A DNA stretch of 64,000 bases from Solibacillus daqui (GTDB lineage Bacteria > Bacillota > Bacilli > Bacillales_A > Planococcaceae), in the NCBI RefSeq assembly GCF_028747805.1, contig NZ_CP114887.1, forward strand, positions 1,481,501 through 1,545,500, read 5' to 3'. Under the pieces are notes generated by a model that searched no databases, was not told the DNA's origin, and saw nothing but the letters and a program-made list of their open reading frames with translations. Position 1 is the first letter of the stretch, and each line of letters starts with the position of its first letter. The translations under genes and the position numbers were made by a program. Below, piece by piece: positions 27,101 through 35,621 of the stretch.

Positions 27101-27298
27101 TCATTTTTTGTGACTATTACGTTCTAGTGCTAGAATGATAGGGTGGTTGGCGGGAAGAATTTCCTTTAATTTAGTTAACTTTTGTGTCATATCCAATGGC
27201 ATTGGAGTACTCTCCTTGATTCGATTGAATGGATGATTAGGTGGAAGATTCTGATTTACATTAATCAATTTATCGTTTGGTTTGTTTTCCAAATTCAT
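27101..27298 (-). CDS. Small PNHP-motif protein, unknown
   Basis: About 65 residues, with no cysteine or membrane segment. The protein carries the motif LP-NHP twice (LPPNHPFNRI near residue 19, LPANHPIILAL near residue 48), so it may be built from two short helical repeats. The ribosome site AAAGGAG lies very close to the ATG at 27298; a TTG at 27292 is better spaced and may be the true start. It is encoded between the two DUF2812 paralogs and opposite to them. No family recognised. Confidence 0.55.
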   Translation of the reverse strand: MNLENKPNDKLINVNQNLPPNHPFNRIKESTPMPLDMTQKLTKLKEILPANHPIILALERNSHKK

Positions 27299-27441
27299 CA
27301 CTCCTTTCTCGAAGACGAATGATAGGTTTAATCTTTATCTCAATCTAATGTTCTAAAGTCAGTATCAAGAACAATTTGTCCTGGGAGATTTACGCTTCAA
27401 AGGGTACTTAGAAAAAATTTTAAAGCGAATTATGGAATCTG

Positions 27442-28362
27442 CTATTCCCATAGAAAAGCATGATCTTCCCCATTAGCCGTTTCCGAATCGCCCACAATCT
27501 GTCCACGGTTATTAATACCAAAAGCAGTACTGAAGGTTCCCCCGAGCGTACCGAGATCAGTCATCACGCCGTTTTGCCATAGGAAAGCAAGAACGCTCCC
27601 ATTAGCCGTTTCGGAAAATCCCGTAATCTGTCCCCGGTCATTTATACTAAAAGCTACACTAAAGGTTCCACCAAGCGTACCAAGATCGGTCATCACCCCA
27701 TTTTGCCATAGGAAAGCATGACTTTCTCCATTAGCAGTTAGCGAATCGCCCACAATCTGTCCACATTCATTTATACTAATAGCTCCACCAACGCTGCCAC
27801 CAAGCGTACCGAGATCGGTCATCACCCCGTCTTCCCATAGGAAAACATGAAATTCCCCATTAGCCGTTTCCGAACCTCCCACAATCTGTCCCCGTTCATT
27901 TATACTAGAAGCTCCACTAATGCTTCCACCAAGCGTACCGAGATCGGTCATCACCCCGTCTTCCCATAGGAAAGCATGAGTTTCCCCACTAGCCGTTTCC
28001 GAACCTCCCACAATCTGTCCCCGGTCATTTATATTATTAGCTATACTAATGTTTCCGCCAAGTGTACCGAGATCGGTCATTACACCTTTTTGCCATAGAA
28101 AAGCATGTAAAGGCGAATTAGTAGCCGTTTCCGTATATCCCACAACTTGTTTACGGTTATTTATACTAAGAGCTACACTAAAGTTTCCACCAATTGAACC
28201 GAGATCGGTCATCACACCTTTTTGCCATAGGAATGCATTTAGTTCCAAATTATTAGCCGTCCGAGATGCTCCTACAATCTGTCCCCGGTCATTAATACCA
28301 AAAGCACCACTGAAGATTCCCCCGAGCGTACCCAAATCAATCATATGTGGCATTCTTCCCAT
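27442..28362 (-). CDS. HAF-repeat protein
   Basis: About 306 residues made almost wholly of seven tandem units of 43-44 residues. Each unit reads like MTDLGTLGG-x-S-A-x-x-INDRGQIVG, then ETANG, then HAFLW. This is the HAF repeat, usual in secreted beta-propeller-like bacterial proteins. Seven units would suit a closed propeller. No signal peptide is visible, and the last unit stops at HAFLWE. The ATG at 28362 is ten bases from AAAGG; further starts lie nine bases upstream. The middle units are almost identical, which points to recent amplification. The function of the repeat is unknown. Confidence 0.8.
   Translation of the reverse strand: MGRMPHMIDLGTLGGIFSGAFGINDRGQIVGASRTANNLELNAFLWQKGVMTDLGSIGGNFSVALSINNRKQVVGYTETATNSPLHAFLWQKGVMTDLGTLGGNISIANNINDRGQIVGGSETASGETHAFLWEDGVMTDLGTLGGSISGASSINERGQIVGGSETANGEFHVFLWEDGVMTDLGTLGGSVGGAISINECGQIVGDSLTANGESHAFLWQNGVMTDLGTLGGTFSVAFSINDRGQITGFSETANGSVLAFLWQNGVMTDLGTLGGTFSTAFGINNRGQIVGDSETANGEDHAFLWE
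27450..28350 (-). repeat. Tandem 129/132-bp repeats inside the HAF gene
   Basis: The motif GATCGGTCAT and its variants recur at 27555, 27684, 27813, 27942, 28071, 28203 and 28335. The spacing is exactly 129 bp four times, then 132 bp twice. Middle units are very similar at the DNA level, so copy-number change by recombination is likely. Confidence 0.9.
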
Positions 28363-28514
28363 ATACACCATCCTTTCAAATAATAAATATAATAGGATAT
28401 GAAAGATTTAATAGGTCTGATTGTGCTATTCTCTCGTCAATATGGAAATCAACTATATTACAACGGTATCACTCAAATTTGATTTGTAATAATTATCCAA
28501 GGAAGGTGGGGCAG

Positions 28515-28571
28515 ATGATGATATTTTTCTTCATCTTACTTCTCAGTACGTTTGGAATGGGGAGAATATAG
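28515..28571 (+). CDS. Possible 18-residue membrane peptide
   Basis: An 18-codon frame (MMIFFFILLLSTFGMGRI) with GGAAGGTGGGG directly upstream. It is almost wholly hydrophobic, so if translated it would insert into the membrane. It may be a genuine micro-peptide or the start of a broken gene. There is no family evidence. Confidence 0.3.
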   Translation: MMIFFFILLLSTFGMGRI

Positions 28572-28584
28572 CTTAGTGGAGCAT

Positions 28585-28707
28585 ATGAACATCATTGTGA
28601 TTGTCGGCTATCCCGTTGCAATCGCTAGTTTCATCGCATTGAGCTACAGTGTTTGTAGGAAATTGAACGCCTATCTACATCTTAGAAGAAAAGATAACCA
28701 TGTGTAG
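28585..28707 (+). CDS. Possible 40-residue membrane peptide
   Basis: A 40-codon frame: one hydrophobic helix (residues 2-20, IIVIVGYPVAIASFIALSY), then a basic tail with KLNAYLHLRRKD. This is the layout of small single-pass membrane proteins. GTGGAG lies just before the ATG, rather close. It starts 13 bases after the stop of the 18-residue frame, so the two may be co-translated or may be pieces of one decayed gene. Confidence 0.35.
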   Translation: MNIIVIVGYPVAIASFIALSYSVCRKLNAYLHLRRKDNHV

Positions 28708-28858
28708 TAATTGCACATGATTTTTCTAATGAACCTCTTATTTCTCAAACGAAATTTTCTGGTTCACCAAAAATCCCCTCTACATTATGTAGTAATTACT
28801 TTTTCAGATTGAATACTTTCTACCTCTATTTTACAATAATGGAAAGGAGGCTGATGTC

Positions 28859-30001
28859 TTGGGCAAAAAACGAAAGCTCGTGCCAGTGGAATTATGGCAG
28901 CGTGGTCAGGTGGAGAGTTGGCTCACCGAACAGGCACAGCACGGCCTAAAGCTTGAAAAAATTAATAGCTTCATGGCAACATTTCAAAAAACGGAGCCGC
29001 AAGATCTTGAATATCGCATGATTATCATGCATGAAAAAGATAGCTTTCCACCAAATACGAAAGCATTGGAACAAGAAGGTTGGCAATACGTTGTCAGTTA
29101 TGAGTATTACCATATTTTTTGCTCGCAGCAAGCGGATGCTTCCAGTGAGATCGAATCCTTAGTAGAACAAGCGGCATCATTTGATGAGATTATAAAGAAA
29201 ACCCGCAATCAAATACTAATAAATAGCGTGTCAACTATAGTCATTTTAACACTGATTATTGCACTGTTTCGGAATGCGATGATGCCGATTACAAATACCA
29301 TTGAAGGCTATACATTAGGTACGTTATTTATGATTTTTACAAATAGCTGTATGGTTGTTATTTTTCTTACAGAATGGCTTGGGGTTAAGCGCCTAAAAAG
29401 GCAATTACAGCAAGGAAGAGCATTAGATTACCGCGCAGGCTGGCGAATTCCACGCCTTAAGAAATTCGGCTGGAAACTGGGCTATTTATCTATTATAATC
29501 GTTTGTTTTGTTGTTATTATCAAGCAAGTTAATTCTTCTAGTTATGAAACACTTCCAAATGATACAGGGGACTTACCGATTTTGCGCTTAGCTATGATTG
29601 AATCCCCAGAAATTTTAACACAACAAGCGCTCTCTGAAAATGATTGGTACAATTTGCTAGAGCAAAATAGGTCGATCTTTGCTCCAGAGCAATACAAATT
29701 TCGTGAAACTTTGTCCGTTCGGCTAGAAAATCAACAATTGTATGAGCCACGTTTCGAATACAACACGATCGAATGTGTCGTACCTAGCTTAGCAATTGCG
29801 TTATTTAATGAATGGGCAACTTATTATGAAGTAGATAACGAACCCAATTTCTCGCATACAGAGTTTGATCATGTACTTGTGGCTAAAATATATGAGGATA
29901 CTTCACGCATTTTAACAATTAAAGAAAAGCGCGTGCAGTATGTCGACTATCAAGGTGAAGCAAATATCGAGACGATTTTGAAAGCTTTAGAAAATTTATA
30001 A
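28859..30001 (+). CDS. DUF2812 membrane protein, copy 2
   Basis: A 380-residue paralog of the protein at 25733-26875, with the same blocks in the same places: KRKLVPVELW, LEYRMII, YYHIFCSQQADA, membrane segments at about 118-155 and 208-228, and VQYVDYQGEANIETILKALE at the end. Divergence is clearest in the outer domain. The TTG start follows AAAGGAGG by eight bases. It stands alone with its own leader, unlike copy 1, which is behind metG. The function is unknown; differential regulation of the two copies is likely from context. Confidence 0.8.
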   Translation: MGKKRKLVPVELWQRGQVESWLTEQAQHGLKLEKINSFMATFQKTEPQDLEYRMIIMHEKDSFPPNTKALEQEGWQYVVSYEYYHIFCSQQADASSEIESLVEQAASFDEIIKKTRNQILINSVSTIVILTLIIALFRNAMMPITNTIEGYTLGTLFMIFTNSCMVVIFLTEWLGVKRLKRQLQQGRALDYRAGWRIPRLKKFGWKLGYLSIIIVCFVVIIKQVNSSSYETLPNDTGDLPILRLAMIESPEILTQQALSENDWYNLLEQNRSIFAPEQYKFRETLSVRLENQQLYEPRFEYNTIECVVPSLAIALFNEWATYYEVDNEPNFSHTEFDHVLVAKIYEDTSRILTIKEKRVQYVDYQGEANIETILKALENL

Positions 30002-30039
30002 GGTTAGCAAGAGTGCTAAAGTTAAAACAGTAAGTTGGT

Positions 30040-30078
30040 GTAGTAGTTTGGAATGGTATTCCCAAACTACTACATTTT
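30040..30078. terminator. Bidirectional terminator
   Basis: GTAGTAGTTTGGAAT pairs with ATTCCCAAACTACTAC (one bulge) between convergent genes. A short T tract follows on the plus strand. Confidence 0.75.
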
Positions 30079-30094
30079 GGTTGAGAAAAAATTA

Positions 30095-30616
30095 TCACAA
30101 ATTATTAATCCAATTGTTCAAATCTTGTCTGTTATTGATGATAATTAGTTTTTCTTCATACATCTCCGTCATTTGTAAAAATCGTACTTTGTCTACTTTT
30201 TCAAATTGTTTATTCCATTTAAACATATTCAAAAATAGCCTAAATGTCGGTTGATAATTTGCTTTTTCAAATCCTAGCTTTTGCTTTATGAAACGCTTAA
30301 TAATCCGTAAAGTTCGAGTAAAATAGCTCGTATTGAGAAATACTATTATATCCGCGTGCTGCCAACTTTGATTTACCCAATCCTTCGTATGTACCCCTTC
30401 AATAATCCAACTATTTGTTTGAACGATTGATTGTAAATTTCGTTCAATTTCTTGGTCAGTTCTTCGTATATCTACAGAGGGGTTTCTTATCCATACAGCA
30501 TTATCGATTTCATAACACGGGATTCCCGTCACTTTAGATAAATTTTTCGCCATAGTTGTTTTTCCACTCCCGACAGAGCCAAAAATATGTATTTTATGAA
30601 TGGGTTGTTTCTTCAT
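30095..30616 (-). CDS. P-loop kinase-like protein (FlaR/topology-modulation type)
   Basis: A 173-residue P-loop NTPase. Walker A is GSVGSGKTT (residues 13-21), near the N-terminus, followed by the adenylate-kinase-like PCYEIDNAVW. A Walker B-like strand is ADIIVFLNT (about 88-96), with lid arginines in RTLRIIKRFI. This is the layout of proteins annotated as DNA topology modulation protein FlaR; they are small nucleotide-kinase relatives of uncertain substrate. The ATG is preceded by GGTGAAG. Single gene. Confidence 0.75.
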   Translation of the reverse strand: MKKQPIHKIHIFGSVGSGKTTMAKNLSKVTGIPCYEIDNAVWIRNPSVDIRRTDQEIERNLQSIVQTNSWIIEGVHTKDWVNQSWQHADIIVFLNTSYFTRTLRIIKRFIKQKLGFEKANYQPTFRLFLNMFKWNKQFEKVDKVRFLQMTEMYEEKLIIINNRQDLNNWINNL

Positions 30617-30990
30617 AGCTTCACCTTTGTTTTTTGTCTAACAGTATCCATTCTCTATTGTGAAATTAATATCCTTTAATTTTGATGTTTAATGATCCAA
30701 TTCAATGCCTTTTTTTAAAAGTAAATTCTTTATTTATCATGCAGTGAGGGTGCTCATGGAGATATGTCTTTTCATGATGGACTTAATTGTGAAGTTTGGA
30801 TTTTCGTAAAAAATAGTCTTGTTGTAAACGCATGGGGGAGAGTCGCTCATGCTTTTTTTTTATTAATGATTACAATTTAGCTTACTCGAAATAAATTTTT
30901 GCAACTGGCTGCCTAAAAAGTAACTTATGCAATGAAGTAGCGAAATTCAATTTCAACTAGCAAACTTTGACATGAATTTCGTAGAGTACT
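30617..30990. other. Gene-free stretch with a hairpin near 30820-30860
   Basis: No supported gene. A frame from about 30739 to 30884 is open but has no start with a ribosome site. A weak hairpin (GCATG...CATGC) followed by nine T at about 30827-30860 could be a terminator on the plus strand; what it would terminate is not visible. Confidence 0.35.
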
Positions 30991-31000
30991 AATCTAATTG

Positions 31001-31086
31001 TGTTAACTTTTATTAAAAATAGGGTTGACGTAAAAAATCCGTTACTTTATATTTACGTTAACCTATTAAAAAATACGGTTAACATA
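31001..31086 (+). promoter_or_regulatory. bioYB promoter with two BirA operators
   Basis: A good promoter, TTGACG (31025-31030), 17 bases, TATATT (31048-31053). Operator 1 is GTTAACT-N14-GGTTGAC (31002-31029) and covers the -35; operator 2 is GTTAACC-N13-GGTTAAC (31057-31083) and covers the transcription start and leader. The half-sites match the Bacillus BirA box. Biotin-loaded BirA should block transcription here. Confidence 0.85.
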
Positions 31087-31101
31087 AAAGGGGAGGCCAT
31101 T

Positions 31102-31695
31102 ATGGAATCAGTATCACGATCAAACGCATCATGGAAAACAATTGACTTAGTGTATTGTGGTTTATTTTCAACGCTTATGATGATTGGCGCAAACATTACA
31201 TCATTTGCTCCATTTTTAACAGTAGGTGGCGTACCAATAACTTTACAAACATTTTTTGCCGTGCTAGCGGGCTTAGTGCTTGGAAAAAAGCGCGGGGCAA
31301 TCGCTTGTACAGTTTACATGCTTATCGGACTTGCAGGAGCACCTGTTTTTGCGAAGTTTAACGGTGGATTTTCAGCAATTTTATCACCAACATTTGGCTT
31401 TATCGTAACATTCATCTTAATCGCCTATGTGGCAGGTGTTATTGTAGAAAAATACCAAACGCGCATTGCTTTTATCGCGGCTGCGTTAATCGCGACTATT
31501 TTAAATTATATTTTAGGTACGAACTGGATGTATGCTGCTTATAAATTATGGGCAAGTGCACCAGATGAATTTTCATATGGCATGGCATGGTTATGGATGA
31601 TTCCACCGATGCCAAAAGATTTTGTATTAGCAATCTTTGCAGGGGTTTTTGCTTATCGTTTACAAAAAGTATTGAAAATTTTACCGGTAAAATAG
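31102..31695 (+). CDS. bioY: Biotin transporter S component
   Basis: A 197-residue membrane protein with six hydrophobic helices, the substrate-binding unit of a biotin ECF transporter. Family marks are GVPITLQTFFAVLAGLVLGK (about 41-60), the GAPVFAKFNGGFSAILSPTFGF region (about 78-99) and the YILGTNWMY loop. No ECF ATPases are encoded nearby, so it would use shared energy modules or work alone. The ATG at 31102 has AAAGGGGAGG nine bases upstream; a longer frame starting at 31000 would run through the BirA operators and is rejected. It is followed by bioB after 13 bases. Confidence 0.93.
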   Translation: MESVSRSNASWKTIDLVYCGLFSTLMMIGANITSFAPFLTVGGVPITLQTFFAVLAGLVLGKKRGAIACTVYMLIGLAGAPVFAKFNGGFSAILSPTFGFIVTFILIAYVAGVIVEKYQTRIAFIAAALIATILNYILGTNWMYAAYKLWASAPDEFSYGMAWLWMIPPMPKDFVLAIFAGVFAYRLQKVLKILPVK

Positions 31696-31708
31696 GGGGA
31701 AATGAAAT

Positions 31709-32704
31709 ATGAATTGGGTTCAATTAGCTGAAGAAGTTCTAGAGGGAAAATTATTATCAAATGATGAAGCATTAGCCATTTTACATGCATCTGATGATGA
31801 ATTATTGCTACTTATGCAAGGCGCATTTACGATTCGAAAACATTATTACGGTAAAAAAGTAAAATTAAATATGATTATGAATGCCAAGAGTGGCTATTGT
31901 CCTGAAAACTGTGGCTATTGCTCGCAATCTTCCATCTCTACGGCGCCGATCGAAAAATATCCGTTTATTACAAAAGAAGAAATTTTAGCAGGTGCGAAGC
32001 AAGCATTTGAAAATCAAATTGGTACGTTTTGCATTGTTGCCAGTGGACGTGGACCGACGCGCAAAGATGTGAATGTTGTTAGTGAAGCGGTTCAGGAAAT
32101 TAAAGAAAAATACGGATTAAAAGTATGTGCCTGCTTAGGGTTATTAAAAGATGAACAGGCCGATCAGCTAAAAACGGCAGGTGTCGATCGCTACAATCAC
32201 AATTTAAATACGTCTGAAAAGCATCATGATTATATTACGACTTCGCATACATACCAAGATCGTGTCAATACAGTTGAAATTGCGAAGAAGCATGGTATGT
32301 CGCCTTGTTCGGGTGCTATTATCGGCATGCGCGAAACAAAGCAAGATGTTGTCGAAATCGCCTATGCACTGCATGCGCTTGATGCCGATTCCATACCGGT
32401 CAATTTTTTAAATGCAATTGATGGTACAAAGCTGGAAGGCACAAAGGAACTAGATCCGCGCTATTGTTTAAAAGTACTTGCCTTATTCCGTTACATCAAT
32501 CCAACGAAGGAAATTCGAATTGCGGGTGGACGCGAAATCAATTTAGGCTCGTTACAGCCACTTGGGATGTACGCAGCAAATAGTATTTTCGTAGGGGATT
32601 ATTTAACAACAGAAGGACAAGAAGAAAATGCCGATTATGCGCTGATTCGCGATTTAGGCTTTGAAATTGAAGTCAATGAAAAACAAGCAGCATTGCAAGC
32701 GTAA
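31709..32704 (+). CDS. bioB: Biotin synthase
   Basis: A 331-residue radical-SAM enzyme that inserts sulfur into dethiobiotin. The SAM-cluster cysteines are in GYCPENCGYCSQS (about 60-72). Further signatures are CACLGLL, RYNHNLNTS, CSGAIIGM and the final IRIAGGREINL with the arginine that binds the second cluster. The ATG follows GGGGGAAATG. It is cotranscribed with bioY under BirA control. No bioA, bioD or bioF is in the window, so dethiobiotin or biotin uptake plus the last step would be the local contribution. Confidence 0.95.
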   Translation: MNWVQLAEEVLEGKLLSNDEALAILHASDDELLLLMQGAFTIRKHYYGKKVKLNMIMNAKSGYCPENCGYCSQSSISTAPIEKYPFITKEEILAGAKQAFENQIGTFCIVASGRGPTRKDVNVVSEAVQEIKEKYGLKVCACLGLLKDEQADQLKTAGVDRYNHNLNTSEKHHDYITTSHTYQDRVNTVEIAKKHGMSPCSGAIIGMRETKQDVVEIAYALHALDADSIPVNFLNAIDGTKLEGTKELDPRYCLKVLALFRYINPTKEIRIAGGREINLGSLQPLGMYAANSIFVGDYLTTEGQEENADYALIRDLGFEIEVNEKQAALQA

Positions 32705-32717
32705 TCATAAATAAATG

Positions 32718-32757
32718 GAGGGTGTATTCCGCATGATGAAGCGCGGAATACACCCTC
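32718..32757. terminator. Bidirectional terminator
   Basis: GAGGGTGTATTCCGC pairs perfectly with GCGGAATACACCCTC over ten loop bases. It serves both bioYB and the convergent siderophore operon, whose last stop codon touches the stem. Confidence 0.85.
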
Positions 32758-33555
32758 TTATTTTGCATGATGTCGCCCAATTGGAAGAATGAGTGGCGTA
32801 TCAGACACCGGGTCATTAATCACCGAGCATTCTAATTGAAACGTTTCTTTAATCAGTGCACTCGTTACAATGTCTTTCGGTGTACCTTCTGCGATTAACT
32901 GACCTTGTTTCATTGTAAATAAATAGTCAGCATAGCGCGCAGATAAATTAATATCGTGCAATACCATCACAATCGTTGTGCCATACTTTTTATTTAAGTC
33001 TGTTAGTAAATCTAAAATTTCGACCTGATACGTAATGTCTAAGTAAGTTGTTGGTTCGTCTAAAAATAAGATGTCAGTTTGCTGTGCAAGTGCCATTGCA
33101 ATCCACACACGCTGACGTTGACCGCCAGATAATTCATCGATGTTTCGATCAGCAAATTCTGTAATATTCATCATTTCTAACGCTTCGGCGACCGCTTCAT
33201 AATCCTTTTTCGACCAGCTACCAAAAAGCTTTTGGTGAGGGAAACGCCCACGACCAACTAAATCCACAACGGTAATGCCTTCAGGTACGACAGGGGATTG
33301 TGGTAGTAATCCAAGTGTTTTGGCAAGCTGTTTTGGTGGCATTTGATGTATGGATTTACCATCGAGCACAACTTCACCATTGGCAGGCTTAATAAGACGT
33401 GCCATCGTTTTTAGTAATGTCGATTTGCCGCAGCCGTTTGCCCCAATAATGATGCTAATTTTATTTTGTGGAATACTTAAACTGACGTCATTTAATATGA
33501 TTTTTTGCTCATAGCCGGCATGTAATTGTTGTGCCTGTAGTGTATGCTGCGTCAT
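32758..33555 (-). CDS. Ferric-siderophore ABC transporter, ATPase
   Basis: A 265-residue FecE/FhuC-type ATPase. Walker A is GANGCGKST (residues 38-46), the Q-loop region LGLLPQ, the signature LSGGQRQRVW (about 143), and Walker B with the catalytic glutamate DILFLDEPTTYLD (about 162). It is the last gene of a four-gene minus-strand operon and starts directly at the stop of the upstream permease gene, with AAAGGAGA inside that gene. It powers import of an iron chelate through the two permeases. A Fur box in front of the operon implies induction by iron starvation. Confidence 0.93.
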   Translation of the reverse strand: MTQHTLQAQQLHAGYEQKIILNDVSLSIPQNKISIIIGANGCGKSTLLKTMARLIKPANGEVVLDGKSIHQMPPKQLAKTLGLLPQSPVVPEGITVVDLVGRGRFPHQKLFGSWSKKDYEAVAEALEMMNITEFADRNIDELSGGQRQRVWIAMALAQQTDILFLDEPTTYLDITYQVEILDLLTDLNKKYGTTIVMVLHDINLSARYADYLFTMKQGQLIAEGTPKDIVTSALIKETFQLECSVINDPVSDTPLILPIGRHHAK

Positions 33556-34587
33556 TTATATGTCTCCTTTACGATTGATGCGAATTAATAAGTAAATCAA
33601 GTATGGTGCGCCAATAATGCCGGTAATGACACCTACTGGATATCTCGTCGTAAAGGCAAATTGACCAATTAAATCAGACGCCAATACTAAAATAACACCG
33701 ATTAAACCGGCTGGAATGAGGGCAGAAAAGTTGCTGCCAACAAGACGTTTGGCAATCGGGCCAGCTAAAAAGGAAACGAATGCAATCGGGCCTGTCACAG
33801 CAGTTGCTAGTGCAAGTACTAATACCGCGCAAATAATTAATAAAATACGCGTTTTATTTGTATCGACGCCAAGTGAAATTGACATTTCTTCACCAAGCTC
33901 CAGCATTTCAAGTCGTTTTGAGAAAATGAGTAGTAGCGGTGTAAAAATCGCGACCGTAATCATTAGTGGCGTTAATGTCTCCATTTTCACACCGTTTAAA
34001 CTACCACTTAACCAGCGCAGGGCAGTCGGAATATCATGCGTTTTTCCGATTAGCATTAAATAGGAAATAAACGCGTTCAGCATCGCTTGAATCCCAATGC
34101 CGATTAATATTAAGCGGCCGATTGAAAAACTCGTGCCTTTTGCTAAAAAGTATATGAATAATGTCGTCGCTAAACCACCAACAATTGAGGCGATCGACAC
34201 AACGGTATTACTTGCATGCAAAACGATAATACAAAATACCGCAGCAGCGCTCGAACCAGCCGTTATCCCAATAACATTTGGGTTCGCCAGTGGGTTACGT
34301 AGCATCGTTTGGAATACATAACCACCTATACCAAACGCAAAGCCAGCAAAAAGGCCAGCAAGCATTCGAGGAAGGCGGATTGTACCAACGGCAAACGTAG
34401 CGCCCTTTATATCTTCACCTAGTAATACAGCTACAACATCCTTTACCGGATAGATCGTATTCCCGAGCATAAGCATCGTTGCACATAAACCTAGCGCTAG
34501 TAATACTAGAATTAAAGTTGTCAGCACAAATCGTCGTGTGCGCTGCTGTCTTGCTTTCATTATGGAGGTCATTGTTTCGTTTATCAT
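33556..34587 (-). CDS. Ferric-siderophore ABC transporter, permease (FecD-like)
   Basis: A 343-residue FecCD-family permease with about 9-10 membrane helices. Family marks: RLPRMLAGLFAGFAFGIGGY (about 69-88), RNPLANPNVIGI (about 96-107) and GPIAFVSFLAGPIAKRLVG (about 262-280), the coupling-loop region that meets the ATPase. Its start overlaps the end of the preceding permease gene by four bases (ATGA). It pairs with that permease as a heterodimer. Confidence 0.92.
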   Translation of the reverse strand: MINETMTSIMKARQQRTRRFVLTTLILVLLALGLCATMLMLGNTIYPVKDVVAVLLGEDIKGATFAVGTIRLPRMLAGLFAGFAFGIGGYVFQTMLRNPLANPNVIGITAGSSAAAVFCIIVLHASNTVVSIASIVGGLATTLFIYFLAKGTSFSIGRLILIGIGIQAMLNAFISYLMLIGKTHDIPTALRWLSGSLNGVKMETLTPLMITVAIFTPLLLIFSKRLEMLELGEEMSISLGVDTNKTRILLIICAVLVLALATAVTGPIAFVSFLAGPIAKRLVGSNFSALIPAGLIGVILVLASDLIGQFAFTTRYPVGVITGIIGAPYLIYLLIRINRKGDI

Positions 34588-35621
34588 AGGCTACGCACTT
34601 TCGCTTTCATTGTAATGTATATTAAAATCGGTGCGCCGATAAAGGCTGTTAAAATCCCCACTTGCAGCTCGCCTGGACTTCCAAGCAGACGACCACAAAC
34701 GTCAGATATCATGAGTATAATGCCACCTGTTAATGCCGATAGCGGAATAAGCACGCGCACATCTGACCCAATGACAAGGCGTACTAGATGGGTTGCTAAC
34801 AGTCCGATAAAACCGATTGGACCAGCAAGTGCTGTAGCTGCACCACATAATAGTACACCACCAAGGGAAGCAAACAAACGAATTGTCCCCGTGCGAACAC
34901 CAAGTCCTGTCGCAACTTCATCTCCTAAAGCGAGTGCGTTAAGGGCAGGGGCAGTGAAGAGGGCTATGAGTAATCCGATGACTAAAAACGGAATAAATAA
35001 CGAAATCGAATCCCAAGACCCTGAGCCAACACTCCCAACTTGCCAAAAACGGAACTGATCCATGACGTTTGAACGTGGAATCATAACAGCTGTAACAAGC
35101 GAAGATAAAATGGCAGTTGTTGCAGCACCAGCAAGGACGAGCTTCAGCGGTGTAGCACCACTTGCACCCATCGAACCAATCCCAAAGACAAAAATAGCAG
35201 TGAGTGTCGCACCTGCTATCGCTAAAAAGATATATTCATTGGCAGAGCTAATATTGAAAAAAGCAATCCCACAAACAACAAATAGCGATGCGCCCGTATT
35301 AACCCCTAAAATACTTGGGTCGGCTATCGGATTGCGGGTAACCGATTGCATAAGTGCACCAGAAACGCCCAGTGCAGCGCCAACCATAAAACAAAAAATC
35401 GTTCGTACAATTCGCTGACGTACAACATTGGCCTCGTGTGACTGAACGTCAGGATGTAGTAATCCATCCATCAGTCCAGTCATGCCAATAGTACGAGAAC
35501 CGAATACGAGCGATGCGATGATGCTAAGCGCAAGTAATATGATAAGAAAAACGACTACTTTTACAATGTTTTTCGGTAGTAATTGCTTCTTATGTTCGGA
35601 AACTTGTAGATTGTTCATCAT
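34584..35621 (-). CDS. Ferric-siderophore ABC transporter, permease (FecC-like)
   Basis: A 345-residue FecCD-family permease. Family marks: RIVRTIFCFMVGAALGVSGA (about 69-88), TRNPIADPSILGVNTGAS (about 94-111) and GPIGFIGLLATHLVRLVIG near 265-283. A basic N-terminus (about 18 residues) precedes the first helix. The ATG overlaps the stop of the lipoprotein gene by one base (TAATG), so the two are translationally coupled. Partner of the FecD-like permease. Confidence 0.92.
   Translation of the reverse strand: MMNNLQVSEHKKQLLPKNIVKVVVFLIILLALSIIASLVFGSRTIGMTGLMDGLLHPDVQSHEANVVRQRIVRTIFCFMVGAALGVSGALMQSVTRNPIADPSILGVNTGASLFVVCGIAFFNISSANEYIFLAIAGATLTAIFVFGIGSMGASGATPLKLVLAGAATTAILSSLVTAVMIPRSNVMDQFRFWQVGSVGSGSWDSISLFIPFLVIGLLIALFTAPALNALALGDEVATGLGVRTGTIRLFASLGGVLLCGAATALAGPIGFIGLLATHLVRLVIGSDVRVLIPLSALTGGIILMISDVCGRLLGSPGELQVGILTAFIGAPILIYITMKAKVRSL

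Noticed and set aside
27450..28350. CRISPR array
   Set aside because: The periodic repeats are in-frame 43-44 codon units of a protein (HAF repeats), not short palindromic repeats with spacers.
30739..30884. Open frame of about 48 codons
   Set aside because: No start codon with a ribosome site and no recognisable similarity.
31000..31101. Longer N-terminus for the bioY frame
   Set aside because: It would place coding sequence through the promoter and both BirA operators, and there is no ribosome site. The ATG at 31102 has a strong one.
34615..35418. Plus-strand frames opposite the siderophore permease genes
   Set aside because: They have no ribosome sites, and their codon pattern (many P, T, S, R) is that of an antisense shadow of a membrane-protein gene.
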